Assembly (NCBI GenBank): GCA_017634675.1
Contig: JAGBMX010000034.1
Location: 1 to 62,308, forward strand
Reading direction: 5' to 3'
Length of the DNA: 62,308 nucleotides
From: Selenomonadaceae bacterium
GTDB taxonomy: Bacteria; Bacillota; Negativicutes; Selenomonadales; Selenomonadaceae
Part shown: positions 10,399-18,695 of the stretch, in pieces
Layout: every line of letters begins with the position of its first letter
Position numbering within the stretch: position 1 is the first letter of the stretch
Position numbers and translations under genes: made by a program
The notes under the pieces: model-generated
The model's database searches: none
What the model was told of the DNA's origin: nothing
The model's input: the letters and a program-made list of their open reading frames with translations, nothing else

Positions 10399-11040
10399 GT
10401 GGAATTACTGCTAATGGGCCCTCCCGGGGCCGGTAAAGGCACTCAGGCGGAAGTTTTGACCGAGAAGTTTAACATTCCCCATATCTCAACCGGCGATATG
10501 TTTCGCGCGGCGGTTAAAGAGGGTACGGAACTTGGGAAAAAAGCCAAGGAGTGCATGGATAAAGGACAGCTCGTGCCGGACGAGGTGACAATCGGCATCG
10601 TAAAAGAGCGACTCTCTAAAGACGATTGCAAGAAAGGCTTTTTGCTTGACGGTTTCCCGCGCACGGTTGAACAGGCGGACGCTCTCACGAAGATTTTGGA
10701 GGAGTTGAAACTTCCGAATATCAGAGTGCTTAACATTAACGTCCCTAAGGAAGAACTTGTGGAAAGAGCTGTGGGCAGACGTATCTGCAAGGGCTGCGGC
10801 AAGACTTATCATTTGAAGTTTAACCCGCCCAAGAAGGAGAATGTTTGCGACGCTTGCGGCAAGGAACTTTATCAAAGAGCCGACGATACCGCAGAAACCA
10901 TGAACGAGCGCATAGGCGTGTACGAAGCTTCCACGAAACCTCTTATCGAATACTATAAGAAAATGGGAGTTTACGAGGAAGTAGACGGGAAACTCTCGAT
11001 AGAAAAAGTCAGCGAAGCGCTTATAGGGTTGCTGTCGTAA
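10399..11040 (+). CDS. adk: Adenylate kinase, zinc-containing
   Basis: Converts AMP plus ATP to two ADP. The P loop GPPGAGKGT lies at residues 7-15, followed by [13 protein letters not shown]. The LID domain carries CKGC and CDAC pairs, the four-cysteine zinc site of Gram-positive-type adenylate kinases. The 213-residue length is normal and the start is GTG after AAGGAGG. In many Firmicutes map follows adk; here infA follows after 11 bases. Confidence 0.98.
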   Translation: MELLLMGPPGAGKGTQAEVLTEKFNIPHISTGDMFRAAVKEGTELGKKAKECMDKGQLVPDEVTIGIVKERLSKDDCKKGFLLDGFPRTVEQADALTKILEELKLPNIRVLNINVPKEELVERAVGRRICKGCGKTYHLKFNPPKKENVCDACGKELYQRADDTAETMNERIGVYEASTKPLIEYYKKMGVYEEVDGKLSIEKVSEALIGLLS

Positions 11041-11051
11041 AGGAGAACGAG

Positions 11052-11270
11052 ATGTCCAAACAAGATGTTATCGAAGTAGAAGGCAAAGTTTTGGAAGCCT
11101 TGCCAAACGCCATGTTTCAGGTGGAACTCGAGAACGGTCACGTGGTGTTGGCGCATGTCTCCGGGAAAATTCGCATGAACTTTATAAGGATACTTCCGGG
11201 TGATAAAGTAACTATCGAACTCACTCCTTACGATCTTACAAGAGGTAGAATTACATATAGGTTTAAATAA
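11052..11270 (+). CDS. infA: Translation initiation factor IF-1
   Basis: IF-1 is an OB-fold protein that occupies the A site during initiation. The 72-residue product has the family core [20 protein letters not shown] and ends GRITYRFK, both diagnostic. AAAGGAGAACG precedes the ATG. Unlike its upstream neighbours it is followed by a 219-base gap that holds the triplex-type element and a promoter for rpmJ. Confidence 0.98.
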   Translation: MSKQDVIEVEGKVLEALPNAMFQVELENGHVVLAHVSGKIRMNFIRILPGDKVTIELTPYDLTRGRITYRFK

Positions 11271-11280
11271 AATATAGGGA

Positions 11281-11423
11281 ATCTCTAAAAAATTTCAAGT
11301 ATAAACCAAACAAACAAAGAACGAGATTAAAGTTTTTTCTTTTCTCTTTTTCTTTGCTACTTTCTTTTTCTCTTTTCTTTTTTACAAAAAAGAAAAGAGA
11401 AAAAGAAAGTAGTTTTTAGAGAT
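11281..11423 (+). repeat. Triplex-type Y1-Y2-R element, copy 1 (before rpmJ)
   Basis: Y1 is 11333-11355, linker GCTA, Y2 11360-11383, loop AC, R 11386-11409. Y2 and R are reverse complements at all 24 positions. Y1 is the exact mirror of Y2 over 23 bases, so Y1 matches R in parallel (T to A, C to G) at every position. An 11-bp outer inverted repeat, ATCTCTAAAAA at 11281-11291 and its complement at 11413-11423, encloses the element. On the + strand, the one that would be transcribed toward rpmJ, the order is pyrimidine-pyrimidine-purine. The geometry allows a pyrimidine-motif triple helix; a plain terminator hairpin would not need Y1. Confidence 0.85.
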
Positions 11424-11428
11424 GACCA

Positions 11429-11457
11429 TTGATAAAACGACAAATTCGTGATACAAT
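11429..11457 (+). promoter_or_regulatory. Sigma-A type promoter for rpmJ-rpsM-rpsK-rpsD-rpoA-rplQ
   Basis: TTGATA at 11429-11434 and TACAAT at 11452-11457 with a 17-base spacer, close to consensus. It begins six bases after the outer stem of triplex element copy 1 and would start transcription about 25 bases before the rpmJ Shine-Dalgarno, so transcripts from it would not include the element. Confidence 0.65.
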
Positions 11458-11489
11458 GCAAGGGTTTAGTGATTAAGGAGGGGGAAGCT

Positions 11490-11603
11490 TTGAAAGTTAA
11501 GCCTTCGGTAAAAAAGATATGTGAAAAATGCAAAGTGATTAAGCGCAAGGGTCGCGTAATGGTGATTTGCGAAAATCCCAAGCATAAACAGCGTCAGGGC
11601 TGA
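11490..11603 (+). CDS. rpmJ: 50S ribosomal protein L36
   Basis: A 37-residue protein, [20 protein letters not shown] onward, ending [11 protein letters not shown]. The CEKC pair plus the later Cys and His form the zinc site of the C+ type L36. The start is TTG, placed by AAGGAGGGGG at 11475-11484. It is the first gene after the promoter and lies 22 bases before rpsM. Confidence 0.96.
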   Translation: MKVKPSVKKICEKCKVIKRKGRVMVICENPKHKQRQG

Positions 11604-11624
11604 AAATAGAAAGGAGGTAAGAAT

Positions 11625-11996
11625 ATGGCGCGTATTGCCGGTGTAGATTTACCCCGTGACAAGCGGGTGGAGATTGCTCTCACTTATATCTTCGGCATAG
11701 GCTTAAAGACCAGCCAGAAGATTTTAGGTATAACGGGCATTAACCCGGACACTCGTACTCGCGATTTAACGGAGGATGAAGTTGTAAAACTTCGCGATGC
11801 CATCGACAAGAATGCCGTAGTGGAGGGTGACCTTCGCCGCGATATTCAGATGAACATCAAGAGACTCGTTGATATCGGCTGCTACCGTGGCCGTCGTCAT
11901 CGTCTCGGTCTTCCCGTTCGCGGACAGAACACGAAGAACAATGCTCGTACTCGCAAAGGTCCCAAAAAGCTGGTAGCAGGCAAGAAGAAGGACTGA
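11625..11996 (+). CDS. rpsM: 30S ribosomal protein S13
   Basis: S13 of the 30S head forms inter-subunit bridges. The 123-residue product begins [20 protein letters not shown] and ends with the basic segment [17 protein letters not shown] that reaches the P-site tRNA. AAAGGAGG precedes the ATG. Confidence 0.98.
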   Translation: MARIAGVDLPRDKRVEIALTYIFGIGLKTSQKILGITGINPDTRTRDLTEDEVVKLRDAIDKNAVVEGDLRRDIQMNIKRLVDIGCYRGRRHRLGLPVRGQNTKNNARTRKGPKKLVAGKKKD

Positions 11997-12026
11997 TTTG
12001 AGTAAGGGTCAAAAGGAGGACTAGAG

Positions 12027-12419
12027 GTGGCAGTCAAAAAGACTACTAGGACGAAGAAAAAAGTCCGTAAAAATATAGAATACGGGGTGGCGCATATAAG
12101 CTCCACCTTTAACAACACCATCGTAACGCTCACCGATAAGAGCGGCAACGCCCTTTCATGGGCTTCCGCCGGCGGACTCGGGTTCCGCGGTTCCAGAAAG
12201 AGCACGCCTTTTGCGGCTCAGATGGCAGCCGAAGTTGCGGCAAAAGCTGCTATGGAACACGGTTTAAAACAGGTTGAAGTATACGTTAAGGGACCCGGCG
12301 CAGGTCGCGAGGCCGCCATTCGTTCCCTTCAGGCAACGGGGCTTGAGGTCAACATGATTAAAGACGTAACTCCCATTCCCCATAACGGTTGCCGTCCGCC
12401 TAAGCGCAGAAGAGTATGA
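12027..12419 (+). CDS. rpsK: 30S ribosomal protein S11
   Basis: S11 lies on the 30S platform near the mRNA exit. The 130-residue product has [30 protein letters not shown] and the C-terminal [18 protein letters not shown], all family signatures. It uses a GTG start after AAAGGAGG, 30 bases from rpsM. Confidence 0.98.
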   Translation: MAVKKTTRTKKKVRKNIEYGVAHISSTFNNTIVTLTDKSGNALSWASAGGLGFRGSRKSTPFAAQMAAEVAAKAAMEHGLKQVEVYVKGPGAGREAAIRSLQATGLEVNMIKDVTPIPHNGCRPPKRRRV

Positions 12420-12436
12420 TGGAGGTGTTGAAATAG

Positions 12437-13030
12437 ATGGCTATAGACAGAGTTCCCGCGCTGAAGCGTTGCCGCGCCTTGGGTTTGGAACCCGCCGTTA
12501 TCGGCAGGAGCAAGGTTTCTAAGAGAAAGCTTGAAAAAACCAACCGTAAGGTCAGCGAGTACGGACTTCAGCTTAAAGAGAAACAAAAGGCGAAATTTAT
12601 CTACGGCGTGCTTGAAAAGCAGTTCCGCGGATATTACGAAAAAGCGAAGATAATGCAGGGCGTTACCGGCGAAAACTTGCTCGGGCTTTTGGAGCGCCGC
12701 ATTGACAATGTGGTTTTCCGTTTGGGACTTGCAAACACCCGTCGTCAGGCGCGTCAGATTGTGCGTCACGGGCATATAACAGTAAACGGCAAGCGTCTTG
12801 ATATTCCCTCCGCATTGGTGTCTGTGGGAGACGTTGTGGCTGTTGCGGAAAAGAGCGCAACCAACGCCTTCTTCAAGGAATTGAGAGAGTCTCAGAACGC
12901 TCTTTCGGCTCCTGCATGGCTTGAAGCCGACCAAGAGAAATTGACGGGTAAAGTTGCTCGTTTCCCAAGCCGCGATGATATCGATGTTCCTGTTAATGAG
13001 CAGGCCATTGTCGAACTTTATTCGAGATAA
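12437..13030 (+). CDS. rpsD: 30S ribosomal protein S4, cysteine-free type
   Basis: S4 starts 30S assembly by binding the 16S 5' domain. The 197-residue product has an S4 RNA-binding domain ([20 protein letters not shown]). The N-terminal segment lacks the four cysteines of the zinc form, so this is the C- type; its N terminus ([18 protein letters not shown]) also differs from the common ARYTGP form. GGAGG precedes the ATG. Confidence 0.97.
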   Translation: MAIDRVPALKRCRALGLEPAVIGRSKVSKRKLEKTNRKVSEYGLQLKEKQKAKFIYGVLEKQFRGYYEKAKIMQGVTGENLLGLLERRIDNVVFRLGLANTRRQARQIVRHGHITVNGKRLDIPSALVSVGDVVAVAEKSATNAFFKELRESQNALSAPAWLEADQEKLTGKVARFPSRDDIDVPVNEQAIVELYSR

Positions 13031-13082
13031 CTACTGATTTTGTGGCAATTACTCCTATAGTAAGACAACGGGGGAGGTTCAG

Positions 13083-14048
13083 ATGATAGACATCGAAAAA
13101 CCTACGAAGATTGAGATTGCAGAAATAAGCGAAGACAGACGTTACGGTAAGTTTATATGCGAGCCGCTTGAGCGCGGCTACGGCACGACAATAGGGAACG
13201 GTCTTCGTCGTATGCTGCTTTCCTCCCTTGAAGGGGCGGCGATTACCTCCATTAAAATAGACGGCGTTCTTCACGAATTTTCTACCGTACCCGGCGTACG
13301 GGACGACGTTACCAATATAGTTCTTAATTTGAAGCAGCTCTGCTTAAAGATGCAGGGCAACGAGCCTCGGACAATTAGAATCGAAGCCGAAGGCGAAATG
13401 GAAGTAACCGGCGCAGACGTTATCCATGACGAAGATGTGGAGGTTTTAAACCCTGATCTTCACATTGCGACTTTGAACGAAGACGGCAAACTTTATATGG
13501 AGATGACGGTGGAGCGCGGCAGGGGCTATGTTCCCGCAGAGCGCAACAAGAAGTCCGACGATGTAATCGGGCTTATCCCCATTGACTCCATTTTTTCGCC
13601 CGTGTCCCGTGTAAATTACACCGTACAGGACACCCGCGTGGGCAACGTCATGGACTATGACAAACTCATTTTGGAGGTTTGGACAAACGGCACGATAAGC
13701 CCGGAAGAAGCGGTTGCAAGAGCCGCAGGCATATTCGTTATGCACCTCAGACTTTTCCAGAACATGGACAGCGCGGCTTTGGAAATGGAAGAGGAAGAAG
13801 AAATTGTGGAAGAAGCGCCGGTAGAAGACGAACATTCAAAGGCTCTTGAGATGACCATTGAAGAACTTGATCTTTCGGTGCGTTCCTTCAACTGCTTGAA
13901 ACGGGCTGAAATAAATACGGTTGCGGAACTGGCGGCTAAAACGGAAGACGATATGATGAAGGTGAGAAACCTTGGCAGGAAATCCCTTGACGAGGTTAAA
14001 AAGAAACTTCACGAACTTGGTCTTTCGCTTTCAAACGGACACGACTGA
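13083..14048 (+). CDS. rpoA: RNA polymerase alpha subunit
   Basis: Alpha nucleates RNA polymerase assembly through its N-terminal domain ([20 protein letters not shown] around residues 33-52) and contacts promoter UP elements and activators through its C-terminal domain ([18 protein letters not shown]). A very acidic linker ([16 protein letters not shown]) joins the two. The 321-residue product has normal length. It lies between rpsD and rplQ as in other alpha operons. Confidence 0.98.
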   Translation: MIDIEKPTKIEIAEISEDRRYGKFICEPLERGYGTTIGNGLRRMLLSSLEGAAITSIKIDGVLHEFSTVPGVRDDVTNIVLNLKQLCLKMQGNEPRTIRIEAEGEMEVTGADVIHDEDVEVLNPDLHIATLNEDGKLYMEMTVERGRGYVPAERNKKSDDVIGLIPIDSIFSPVSRVNYTVQDTRVGNVMDYDKLILEVWTNGTISPEEAVARAAGIFVMHLRLFQNMDSAALEMEEEEEIVEEAPVEDEHSKALEMTIEELDLSVRSFNCLKRAEINTVAELAAKTEDDMMKVRNLGRKSLDEVKKKLHELGLSLSNGHD

Positions 14049-14065
14049 TAATTGGAGGGAAACAA

Positions 14066-14398
14066 GTGAGAAAGTTAGGACGAAACTCCGGCGCAAGACG
14101 CGCCCTGTTTAAGAGCATCCTGACATCTTTCTTCAAATACGGACGCATAGAGACGACGGAATCAAAAGCCAAGGAAATGAGAGGATTGGTTGATCATCTC
14201 ATAACCTTAGCCAAGCGCGGCGATTTAAGCGCGCGCCGTCAAGCCATAGCGCGTTTGGTAGACGAAGATGTAGTAAGGAAACTCTTTAACGAAATCGGCG
14301 CAAAATACGCCGACAGAAACGGCGGATACACCAGAATCTTAAAAATGGGACCAAGACGCGGCGACGCTGCGCCTATGGCGATAATTGAACTTGTATAA
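14066..14398 (+). CDS. rplQ: 50S ribosomal protein L17
   Basis: L17 lies near the tunnel exit. The 110-residue product begins [20 protein letters not shown] and ends [20 protein letters not shown], both diagnostic. It has a GTG start after GGAGGG. It closes the super-operon; a strong terminator follows immediately. In many Firmicutes ecfA, ecfT, truA, rplM and rpsI would come next; here rplM-rpsI lie beyond a repeat and on the opposite strand. Confidence 0.98.
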   Translation: MRKLGRNSGARRALFKSILTSFFKYGRIETTESKAKEMRGLVDHLITLAKRGDLSARRQAIARLVDEDVVRKLFNEIGAKYADRNGGYTRILKMGPRRGDAAPMAIIELV

Positions 14399-14400
14399 CA

Positions 14401-14427
14401 AAAACGCTCGGGCAACCGAGCGTTTTT
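14401..14427 (+). terminator. Rho-independent terminator after rplQ
   Basis: Stem AAAACGCTCGG / CCGAGCGTTTT with loop GCAA, followed by a run of T. It begins three bases after the rplQ stop and ends the ribosomal super-operon. Confidence 0.9.
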
Positions 14428-14449
14428 TGATGGGGAATGATTTACAGGG

Positions 14450-14698
14450 GTTACTATTCACGGGTAGTACAAAAAGAAAAAACGGTGCTCTTCATGGTCG
14501 ACCACTCTGCCCTTCGGGCACCTCCCCTTTCAGGGGAGGCTCTCTGATTTCTCGTTTTGTGGATATATAATAGAAAAGTCACCTTCACGTTGCCTCCCCT
14601 GAAAGGGGAGGGGGACCGCGAAGCGGTGGAGAGGTCGACCATGAACGGCACTAATTCACTTTTCGCACCACTATATTGTATTATCCGTGAATAGTAAC
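14450..14698. mobile_element. MITE-like repeat, copy A
   Basis: A 249-bp non-coding element with terminal inverted repeats starting GTTACTATTCACGGGTAGTAC. Internally it holds two inverted hairpin modules: TGCCCTTCGGGCA next to CTCCCCTTTCAGGGGAG on the left, and CTCCCCTGAAAGGGGAG next to ACCGCGAAGCGGT on the right. It shares most of its sequence with the copies at 16835, 35181 and 54257. No 8-bp duplication is visible at its flanks, unlike the other copies. The short reading frames inside it are not genes. Confidence 0.85.
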
Positions 14699-15002
14699 CT
14701 TGTGAATGTGTGAAACCGGTAAATTTCAAAATTTTTATTGCGCGTAGCTTAAATTTAAGGTATAACGAACCAGGGTATTCGATGTTCGGAAAGGTTGGAT
14801 GATCTATGCAAATGATAATTATTATCGGGGGGGGTAGAAATTTAGATTTCTTTGGAGGATTTTTTGTAAAATTTTATATTATCAATAATATATCTCCATA
14901 GTCGGAGAAGGGGCGAAATCTGCGCTTTTGCATGGTTTCGTATTTCGACTTTGGAGATTTTTTATTGCAAAAAGTCTGTTTAATTTTATAGGAAGTGATA
15001 AT
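14699..15002 (+). other. Intergenic stretch with AT-rich DNA and a possible 31-codon ORF
   Basis: About 300 bases between the MITE and the lipoprotein gene. It holds one Fur-box-like site (entered separately) and one short frame of 31 codons starting at the ATG at 14806 (MQMIIIIGGGRNLDFFGGFF onward), which I do not recognise. Nothing else coding is visible. Confidence 0.3.
14808..14826. promoter_or_regulatory. Possible Fur box
   Basis: The 19 bases contain AATGATAATTATTATC and agree with the classical Fur consensus GATAATGATAATCATTATC at 16 of 19 positions. It lies about 180 bases before the lipoprotein gene at 15003. The match is seen; binding by a Fur-family regulator is inferred. Confidence 0.4.
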
Positions 15003-15566
15003 ATGGGGTATAATTTTACGAAATTTTTGGCATTTTTTGTCTGCATAGTATGTTTATCCTTTGCTGTTTGCGGTTGCAGTAAAGATGAAAAAAACGGGAC
15101 AACAGAAGCGGAAATTTCGCTTGGCGATGTCAAAGAGGTTAAGAATGTTAAAGAACAAGAACATAAAAACGATAACTCAAATACAGATAATTCGCTTTAT
15201 GGAACGGCTCTTGATACTTCAATTAGCGTATCTAAAGCGGAAATGGACAAATTTATACCAATAGCTCGGGATTTAAAGCTTAGTGAAGCTGAAGTTAAAC
15301 TTTTGGCGCAGGTTTTTAAGCAGACTCATATAGATATTAACAAATTGAGCGATTATACCATAAAACGTGATATGAAATCCACTCCAAACGGTATAGGCGG
15401 TTTTATAGACACGATTTTTGGAATTGAATTAGTCAGCATGTTTGATAGAGTCGATATGAGAATGATTACGATATATATATCCAAAAACAAACGTGGACTT
15501 GCCGTATTTGCTAAGGGGATTGGAAAAGAGGCATTTTATTATCTTTATGAAAACTCCTTTTTGTAA
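15003..15566 (+). CDS. Putative lipoprotein of unknown function
   Basis: The start is the ATG at 15003 after GGAAGTGATAAT; a longer in-frame start would place a second segment before the signal peptide. The 187-residue product has a hydrophobic signal (residues 5-24) ending in a lipobox-like VCGC, so it is probably exported and lipidated. The mature part is charged, with an Asn/Lys-rich linker followed by a mixed helical domain; I do not recognise a family. It stands alone between a repeat and the inverted rpsI gene. A Fur-like site lies upstream. Confidence 0.75.
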   Translation: MGYNFTKFLAFFVCIVCLSFAVCGCSKDEKNGTTEAEISLGDVKEVKNVKEQEHKNDNSNTDNSLYGTALDTSISVSKAEMDKFIPIARDLKLSEAEVKLLAQVFKQTHIDINKLSDYTIKRDMKSTPNGIGGFIDTIFGIELVSMFDRVDMRMITIYISKNKRGLAVFAKGIGKEAFYYLYENSFL

Positions 15567-15733
15567 AGTATTTTCTTATTGCGTAGATAGTTGTTCCAAC
15601 GACTCTCGCTAATTTTCCACGCTGAAATGACAGAATTTTTGTAACCGGGTTCATCTGAGGAAGTACATAGTCGTAAAACTATCTGTATTTGTTGCCCGTT
15701 ATCTTCAACCAGTTTTAATTTGTTTATATTGCA
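15545..15733 (-). pseudogene. Possible remnant of an unidentified gene
   Basis: An open minus-strand frame without a start codon reads like protein, including VEDNGQQIQIVLRL and SDEPGYKNSVISAWKIS, and ends at a TAA that overlaps the end of the lipoprotein gene on the other strand. An upstream in-frame TAA closes it. I do not recognise the family; it may be a decayed C terminus or a chance frame. Confidence 0.25.
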
Positions 15734-15798
15734 TTATATTAAGCGATGGGATTTTACGCAACCCGTTAAGACTCGTTAAGCGGAATTGTATAAAAAAA

Positions 15799-15820
15799 GA
15801 AGCCCGCCGTAGCGAACCTC
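15799..15820 (-). terminator. Rho-independent terminator after rpsI
   Basis: On the minus strand GAGGTTCGC pairs with GCGGGCTTC around a TACG loop, using some G-T pairs, and seven T follow. It starts 14 bases after the rpsI stop. Confidence 0.75.
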
Positions 15821-15833
15821 TTTAATAAACATA

Positions 15834-16223
15834 TTAACGTTTTGAAAACTGGGAAGCCTTTCTTGCTTTCTTCAAACCGTACTTTCTGCGTTCCTTTTCC
15901 CTTGGGTCGCGGGTAACAAAACCCGCCTTTTTCAATGCGGGACGCAAATCCTTATCCATCGCCATCAAAGCTCTGGTGATGCCATGGCGGATAGCGCCGG
16001 CTTGACCCGTCGTACCGCCGCCGGATACGTTCGCTAAAACGTCGAATTTGTCCGTGTTATCCGTAAGGACAAGGGGCTGACGCACAATAAGCTCCAATGT
16101 TTTTAAACCGAAATATTCCTCCATATCCCGACCGTTAATGGTAACTTTACCTTCGCCGGGAATTAAGCGAACACGCGCGACGGAGGTTTTTCTGCGGCCT
16201 GTGCCGTAATATACGTTAGACAT
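15834..16223 (-). CDS. rpsI: 30S ribosomal protein S9
   Basis: S9 touches the P-site tRNA with its C-terminal tail. The 129-residue product begins [19 protein letters not shown] and ends [20 protein letters not shown] followed by FSKR, both diagnostic. It follows rplM by 15 bases. The rplM-rpsI pair is on the strand opposite to the ribosomal super-operon and separated from rplQ by a repeat and a lipoprotein gene. Confidence 0.98.
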   Translation of the reverse strand: MSNVYYGTGRRKTSVARVRLIPGEGKVTINGRDMEEYFGLKTLELIVRQPLVLTDNTDKFDVLANVSGGGTTGQAGAIRHGITRALMAMDKDLRPALKKAGFVTRDPREKERRKYGLKKARKASQFSKR

Positions 16224-16238
16224 AAGTTTACCTCCTTA

Positions 16239-16679
16239 TCAGCGAATGTTAAGTTTCATCTCTTCCGGCTTCTGCGCGGTATGAGGATGCTCGGCGCCTG
16301 CATAAACCTTAAGTTTGCGGTACATATCTTCGCCTAAGCTATTTTTGGGAAGCATACCTCTTACAGCGTGCTCCACAATGCGAGTAGGGAATTTTTCCAT
16401 CATCTGACCGGCAGAAGTAAAGGTGGTGCCGCCGTTATAGCCGGAATGACGGAAATAAATCTTATCACGAAGTTTTTTGCCTGTAAGTTTAACTTTTTCA
16501 GCGTTTATAACAATAACAAAATCCCCGGTGTCAACGTGGGGAGTGAATGTAGGCTTATGCTTGCCGCGAAGGACTTTTGCCACTTCCGCCGCCAAACGAC
16601 CAAGAGTAGCGCCTTCTGCGTCAACAACATACCATTTGCGCTCAATATCTTGGGCTTTTGCCATATATGTCGTTTTCAT
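16239..16679 (-). CDS. rplM: 50S ribosomal protein L13
   Basis: L13 is an early 50S assembly protein. The 146-residue product begins [20 protein letters not shown], the pattern found in Firmicutes L13, and has [17 protein letters not shown] and [27 protein letters not shown] precedes the ATG. A clear promoter lies about 90 bases upstream. It is the first gene of the rplM-rpsI operon. Confidence 0.98.
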   Translation of the reverse strand: MKTTYMAKAQDIERKWYVVDAEGATLGRLAAEVAKVLRGKHKPTFTPHVDTGDFVIVINAEKVKLTGKKLRDKIYFRHSGYNGGTTFTSAGQMMEKFPTRIVEHAVRGMLPKNSLGEDMYRKLKVYAGAEHPHTAQKPEEMKLNIR

Positions 16680-16765
16680 TAAGTTTCCTCCTTAACGTCC
16701 TGTCCGAGTTTTAGCAAAACTTTCCGGGGCTAATGGCAAGAGTTGCAAAAACATCGAATAAGAGT

Positions 16766-16794
16766 ATTTTAGAAGATGATGTCGTTAAAGTCAA
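16766..16794 (-). promoter_or_regulatory. Promoter of rplM-rpsI
   Basis: On the minus strand TTGACT (16789-16794) and TAAAAT (16766-16771) are separated by exactly 17 bases. The predicted leader is about 80 bases. Confidence 0.7.
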
Positions 16795-16834
16795 GGCTTT
16801 TTTATAACAACTTCAACATTTTTTTCGACTTTTT

Positions 16835-17080
16835 GTTACTATTCACGGGTAAAAAAAAGAAAAATATTGCTCTTCATGGTCAACCCCTCTGCCCTTCGGG
16901 CACCTCCCCTTTCAGGGGAGGCTCTCTGATTGCTCATTTTGTAGATATATAATAGAAAAGTCACCTTCACGTTGCCTCCCCTGAAAGGGGAGGGGGACCG
17001 CGAAGCGGTGGAGAGGTCGACCATGAACGGCACTAATTCACCTTTCGCACCACTATGTTGTATTACCCGTGAATAGTAAC
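16835..17080. mobile_element. MITE-like repeat, copy B
   Basis: A 246-bp copy in the same orientation as copy A and nearly identical in its central part. The terminal repeats GTTACTATTCACGGGTA and its complement are intact. The flanks carry a perfect 8-bp direct duplication, GACTTTTT, which defines the element's ends and shows that it moved by a transposase that makes 8-bp duplications. No transposase is encoded. Confidence 0.9.
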
Positions 17081-17137
17081 GACTTTTTTCGATTTTCGGT
17101 TCACAATTTTTGTGTGATTGACACATTTTTTACGATT

Positions 17138-18514
17138 TTACACAATTTCAAATTCGGCGCACCAATAACTTTCTTCAACGGGTAAATTTCCAGCGTCTAA
17201 ATAAATTTGAACCCATACATAAACGGGTTCTCTGTCCGATACGGGGTAACTGTATATGGGAATCGCAAATTCCGCCGTTTTCCCTGGATGTATCGGAGGC
17301 AGTGTCAGCGTTTCATCATGTTTCGTTCCCCAGTTATCCTTAACACTAACCTTTAATTTCGGATTTTTCCAAATATCGCGCGCGCCGTTCGTAACCTTAA
17401 GAGTGCCTTTGACGGTTCCCCAATCGGCTCGTTTAATCTCGATTACTTTATTGTAAACCTGTCCGTTAATATACAGTTTTCCTTTTATCGGATTTGCGGA
17501 AGAAGCTGTTGCCGGTTTCGGAGGCTTAACCGTTACTTTGGGCGCTGCGGCAAGCGAAACCGACGTCTGTTGTTTGTTTTCTGCGGCGGTTTTGATATTT
17601 ACCGTGGATTTTTCAAGCTTCGGCTTTTCAACCGTATTTTCAATTTTAGACTGTCGTTCCGCTTGCGACTCTGTTTTTTCCGCATTCGCTTTTGTTTCTG
17701 CTTTTGCGGTTTCAATGCGGTTTACGGCTTCCGTACTTTGCGAGTCGTTATATTTTGCTGCGAACAAAATCATCAAAATCGCTGCAAAAGATAACGCCAC
17801 CGTTATTTTTTTACGAAGATGATTTTTCTTCAAAACAGCGTCTTTAAGGTCAAAAGCTGATTGATACCTTTTAGCCGGGTCTATCTCGGCGCATTTGCTT
17901 AAAATCCTGTTCAGATAACCGTTATAATCCTCCCCCAACATTTTCTGCATAGTAACGCCGAGAGAATAAATATCGCTTCTCTCGTCGGTCTGCCCGTAGC
18001 CGAATTGTTCCGGCGGCGCATAACCTTTTGTTCCGAGCAGCCTCGTATCTTCCTTTGCGCCGTTCTTTACGGTGCGAGCCGCATCGAAATCTATCAGGCG
18101 GACTGCGTCGCCATGTTCCAAAATCAAGTTTGAAGGTTTTATATCTCGGTGAATAATTCCGTTCTTATGCAAAACCATAAGCCCATCGCAAAGTTGCAAC
18201 AATATATTTTTTACGTCCGTTTCGAGTAACGAACCTCTTTCTTTCAAAATATCCGCCAAAGATTTTCCGTGAATAAATTCTTCGACGACAACAGTTTCAT
18301 TATCGTCCTCCGAAACGTATAAAATTTTCGGGCAAAGAGGCGTTGAAATTTCTTTCATTGTTTTATAAGGAAGTCCCTTAAAGAAAATTTGCTTTATGAC
18401 AACAAATGTTCCGCCGTCATCCGTAGCGAGCCAAACGTCGCTTTTATCGCTGCTTTTTATTAATCGGATTTTTTGATAAGTTGCGTCTATATACATAGCT
18501 ACGGCAGAATCCAT
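17138..18514 (-). CDS. Membrane-anchored Ser/Thr protein kinase (Hanks type)
   Basis: The kinase domain covers residues 12-225: lysine of the VIK motif at 41, catalytic HRDIKPSN at 122-129, DFD (in place of DFG) at 142-144 and APPE at 166-169. The glycine-rich loop is weak. A single membrane segment (about residues 236-253) leads to an outside Lys/Glu/Ala-rich linker and a C-terminal beta-rich domain (about 350-458) that could be a sensor. The 458-residue protein is divergent from an XRE regulator, with three repeated 12-mers in the gap, so the two may form a regulatory pair. Confidence 0.9.
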   Translation of the reverse strand: MDSAVAMYIDATYQKIRLIKSSDKSDVWLATDDGGTFVVIKQIFFKGLPYKTMKEISTPLCPKILYVSEDDNETVVVEEFIHGKSLADILKERGSLLETDVKNILLQLCDGLMVLHKNGIIHRDIKPSNLILEHGDAVRLIDFDAARTVKNGAKEDTRLLGTKGYAPPEQFGYGQTDERSDIYSLGVTMQKMLGEDYNGYLNRILSKCAEIDPAKRYQSAFDLKDAVLKKNHLRKKITVALSFAAILMILFAAKYNDSQSTEAVNRIETAKAETKANAEKTESQAERQSKIENTVEKPKLEKSTVNIKTAAENKQQTSVSLAAAPKVTVKPPKPATASSANPIKGKLYINGQVYNKVIEIKRADWGTVKGTLKVTNGARDIWKNPKLKVSVKDNWGTKHDETLTLPPIHPGKTAEFAIPIYSYPVSDREPVYVWVQIYLDAGNLPVEESYWCAEFEIV

Positions 18515-18556
18515 AAAATCGCCTTGCTTTCTTTTATATATTGTATTATGCTAATG

Positions 18557-18684
18557 TATAGTAAACGAAATAAAGTTTTGTGTTTGGCTTCCCCGCCCTT
18601 CGGGCGGGGAAGCCAAATCAAGCACAACTATTTTTGTCGTTTACTATAAAAGTCAAAATGCAAAATTTATTGTCGTTGACTATA
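18557..18684. promoter_or_regulatory. Three operator-like repeats between kinase and XRE genes
   Basis: TATAGTAAACGA at 18557-18568 appears inverted as TCGTTTACTATA at 18637-18648 and again, with one change, at 18673-18684 just before the XRE Shine-Dalgarno. A weaker relative lies at 19306-19318 before mntA. The spacing and position suit autoregulation by the XRE protein; that link is inferred. Confidence 0.5.
18587..18617. repeat. Strong GC-rich palindrome
   Basis: TTGGCTTCCCCGCCC and its complement around a TTCG loop form a hairpin of about 14 bp in AT-rich DNA. It lies between the first two operator-like repeats. It could end transcripts or be a REP-type repeat; no T-run follows on either strand. 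Confidence 0.6.
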
Positions 18685-18695
18685 AGGAGGATTGA

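Noticed and set aside
11333..11409. The pyrimidine/purine tract as an ordinary terminator of infA
   Set aside because: A terminator would explain Y2-R only, not the exact mirror copy Y1 that recurs in all three complete elements with different sequence. It may still stop some transcription.
14454..14729. Reading frames inside the MITE-like repeats (several copies)
   Set aside because: They recur only because the repeat recurs, and are built from hairpin sequence.
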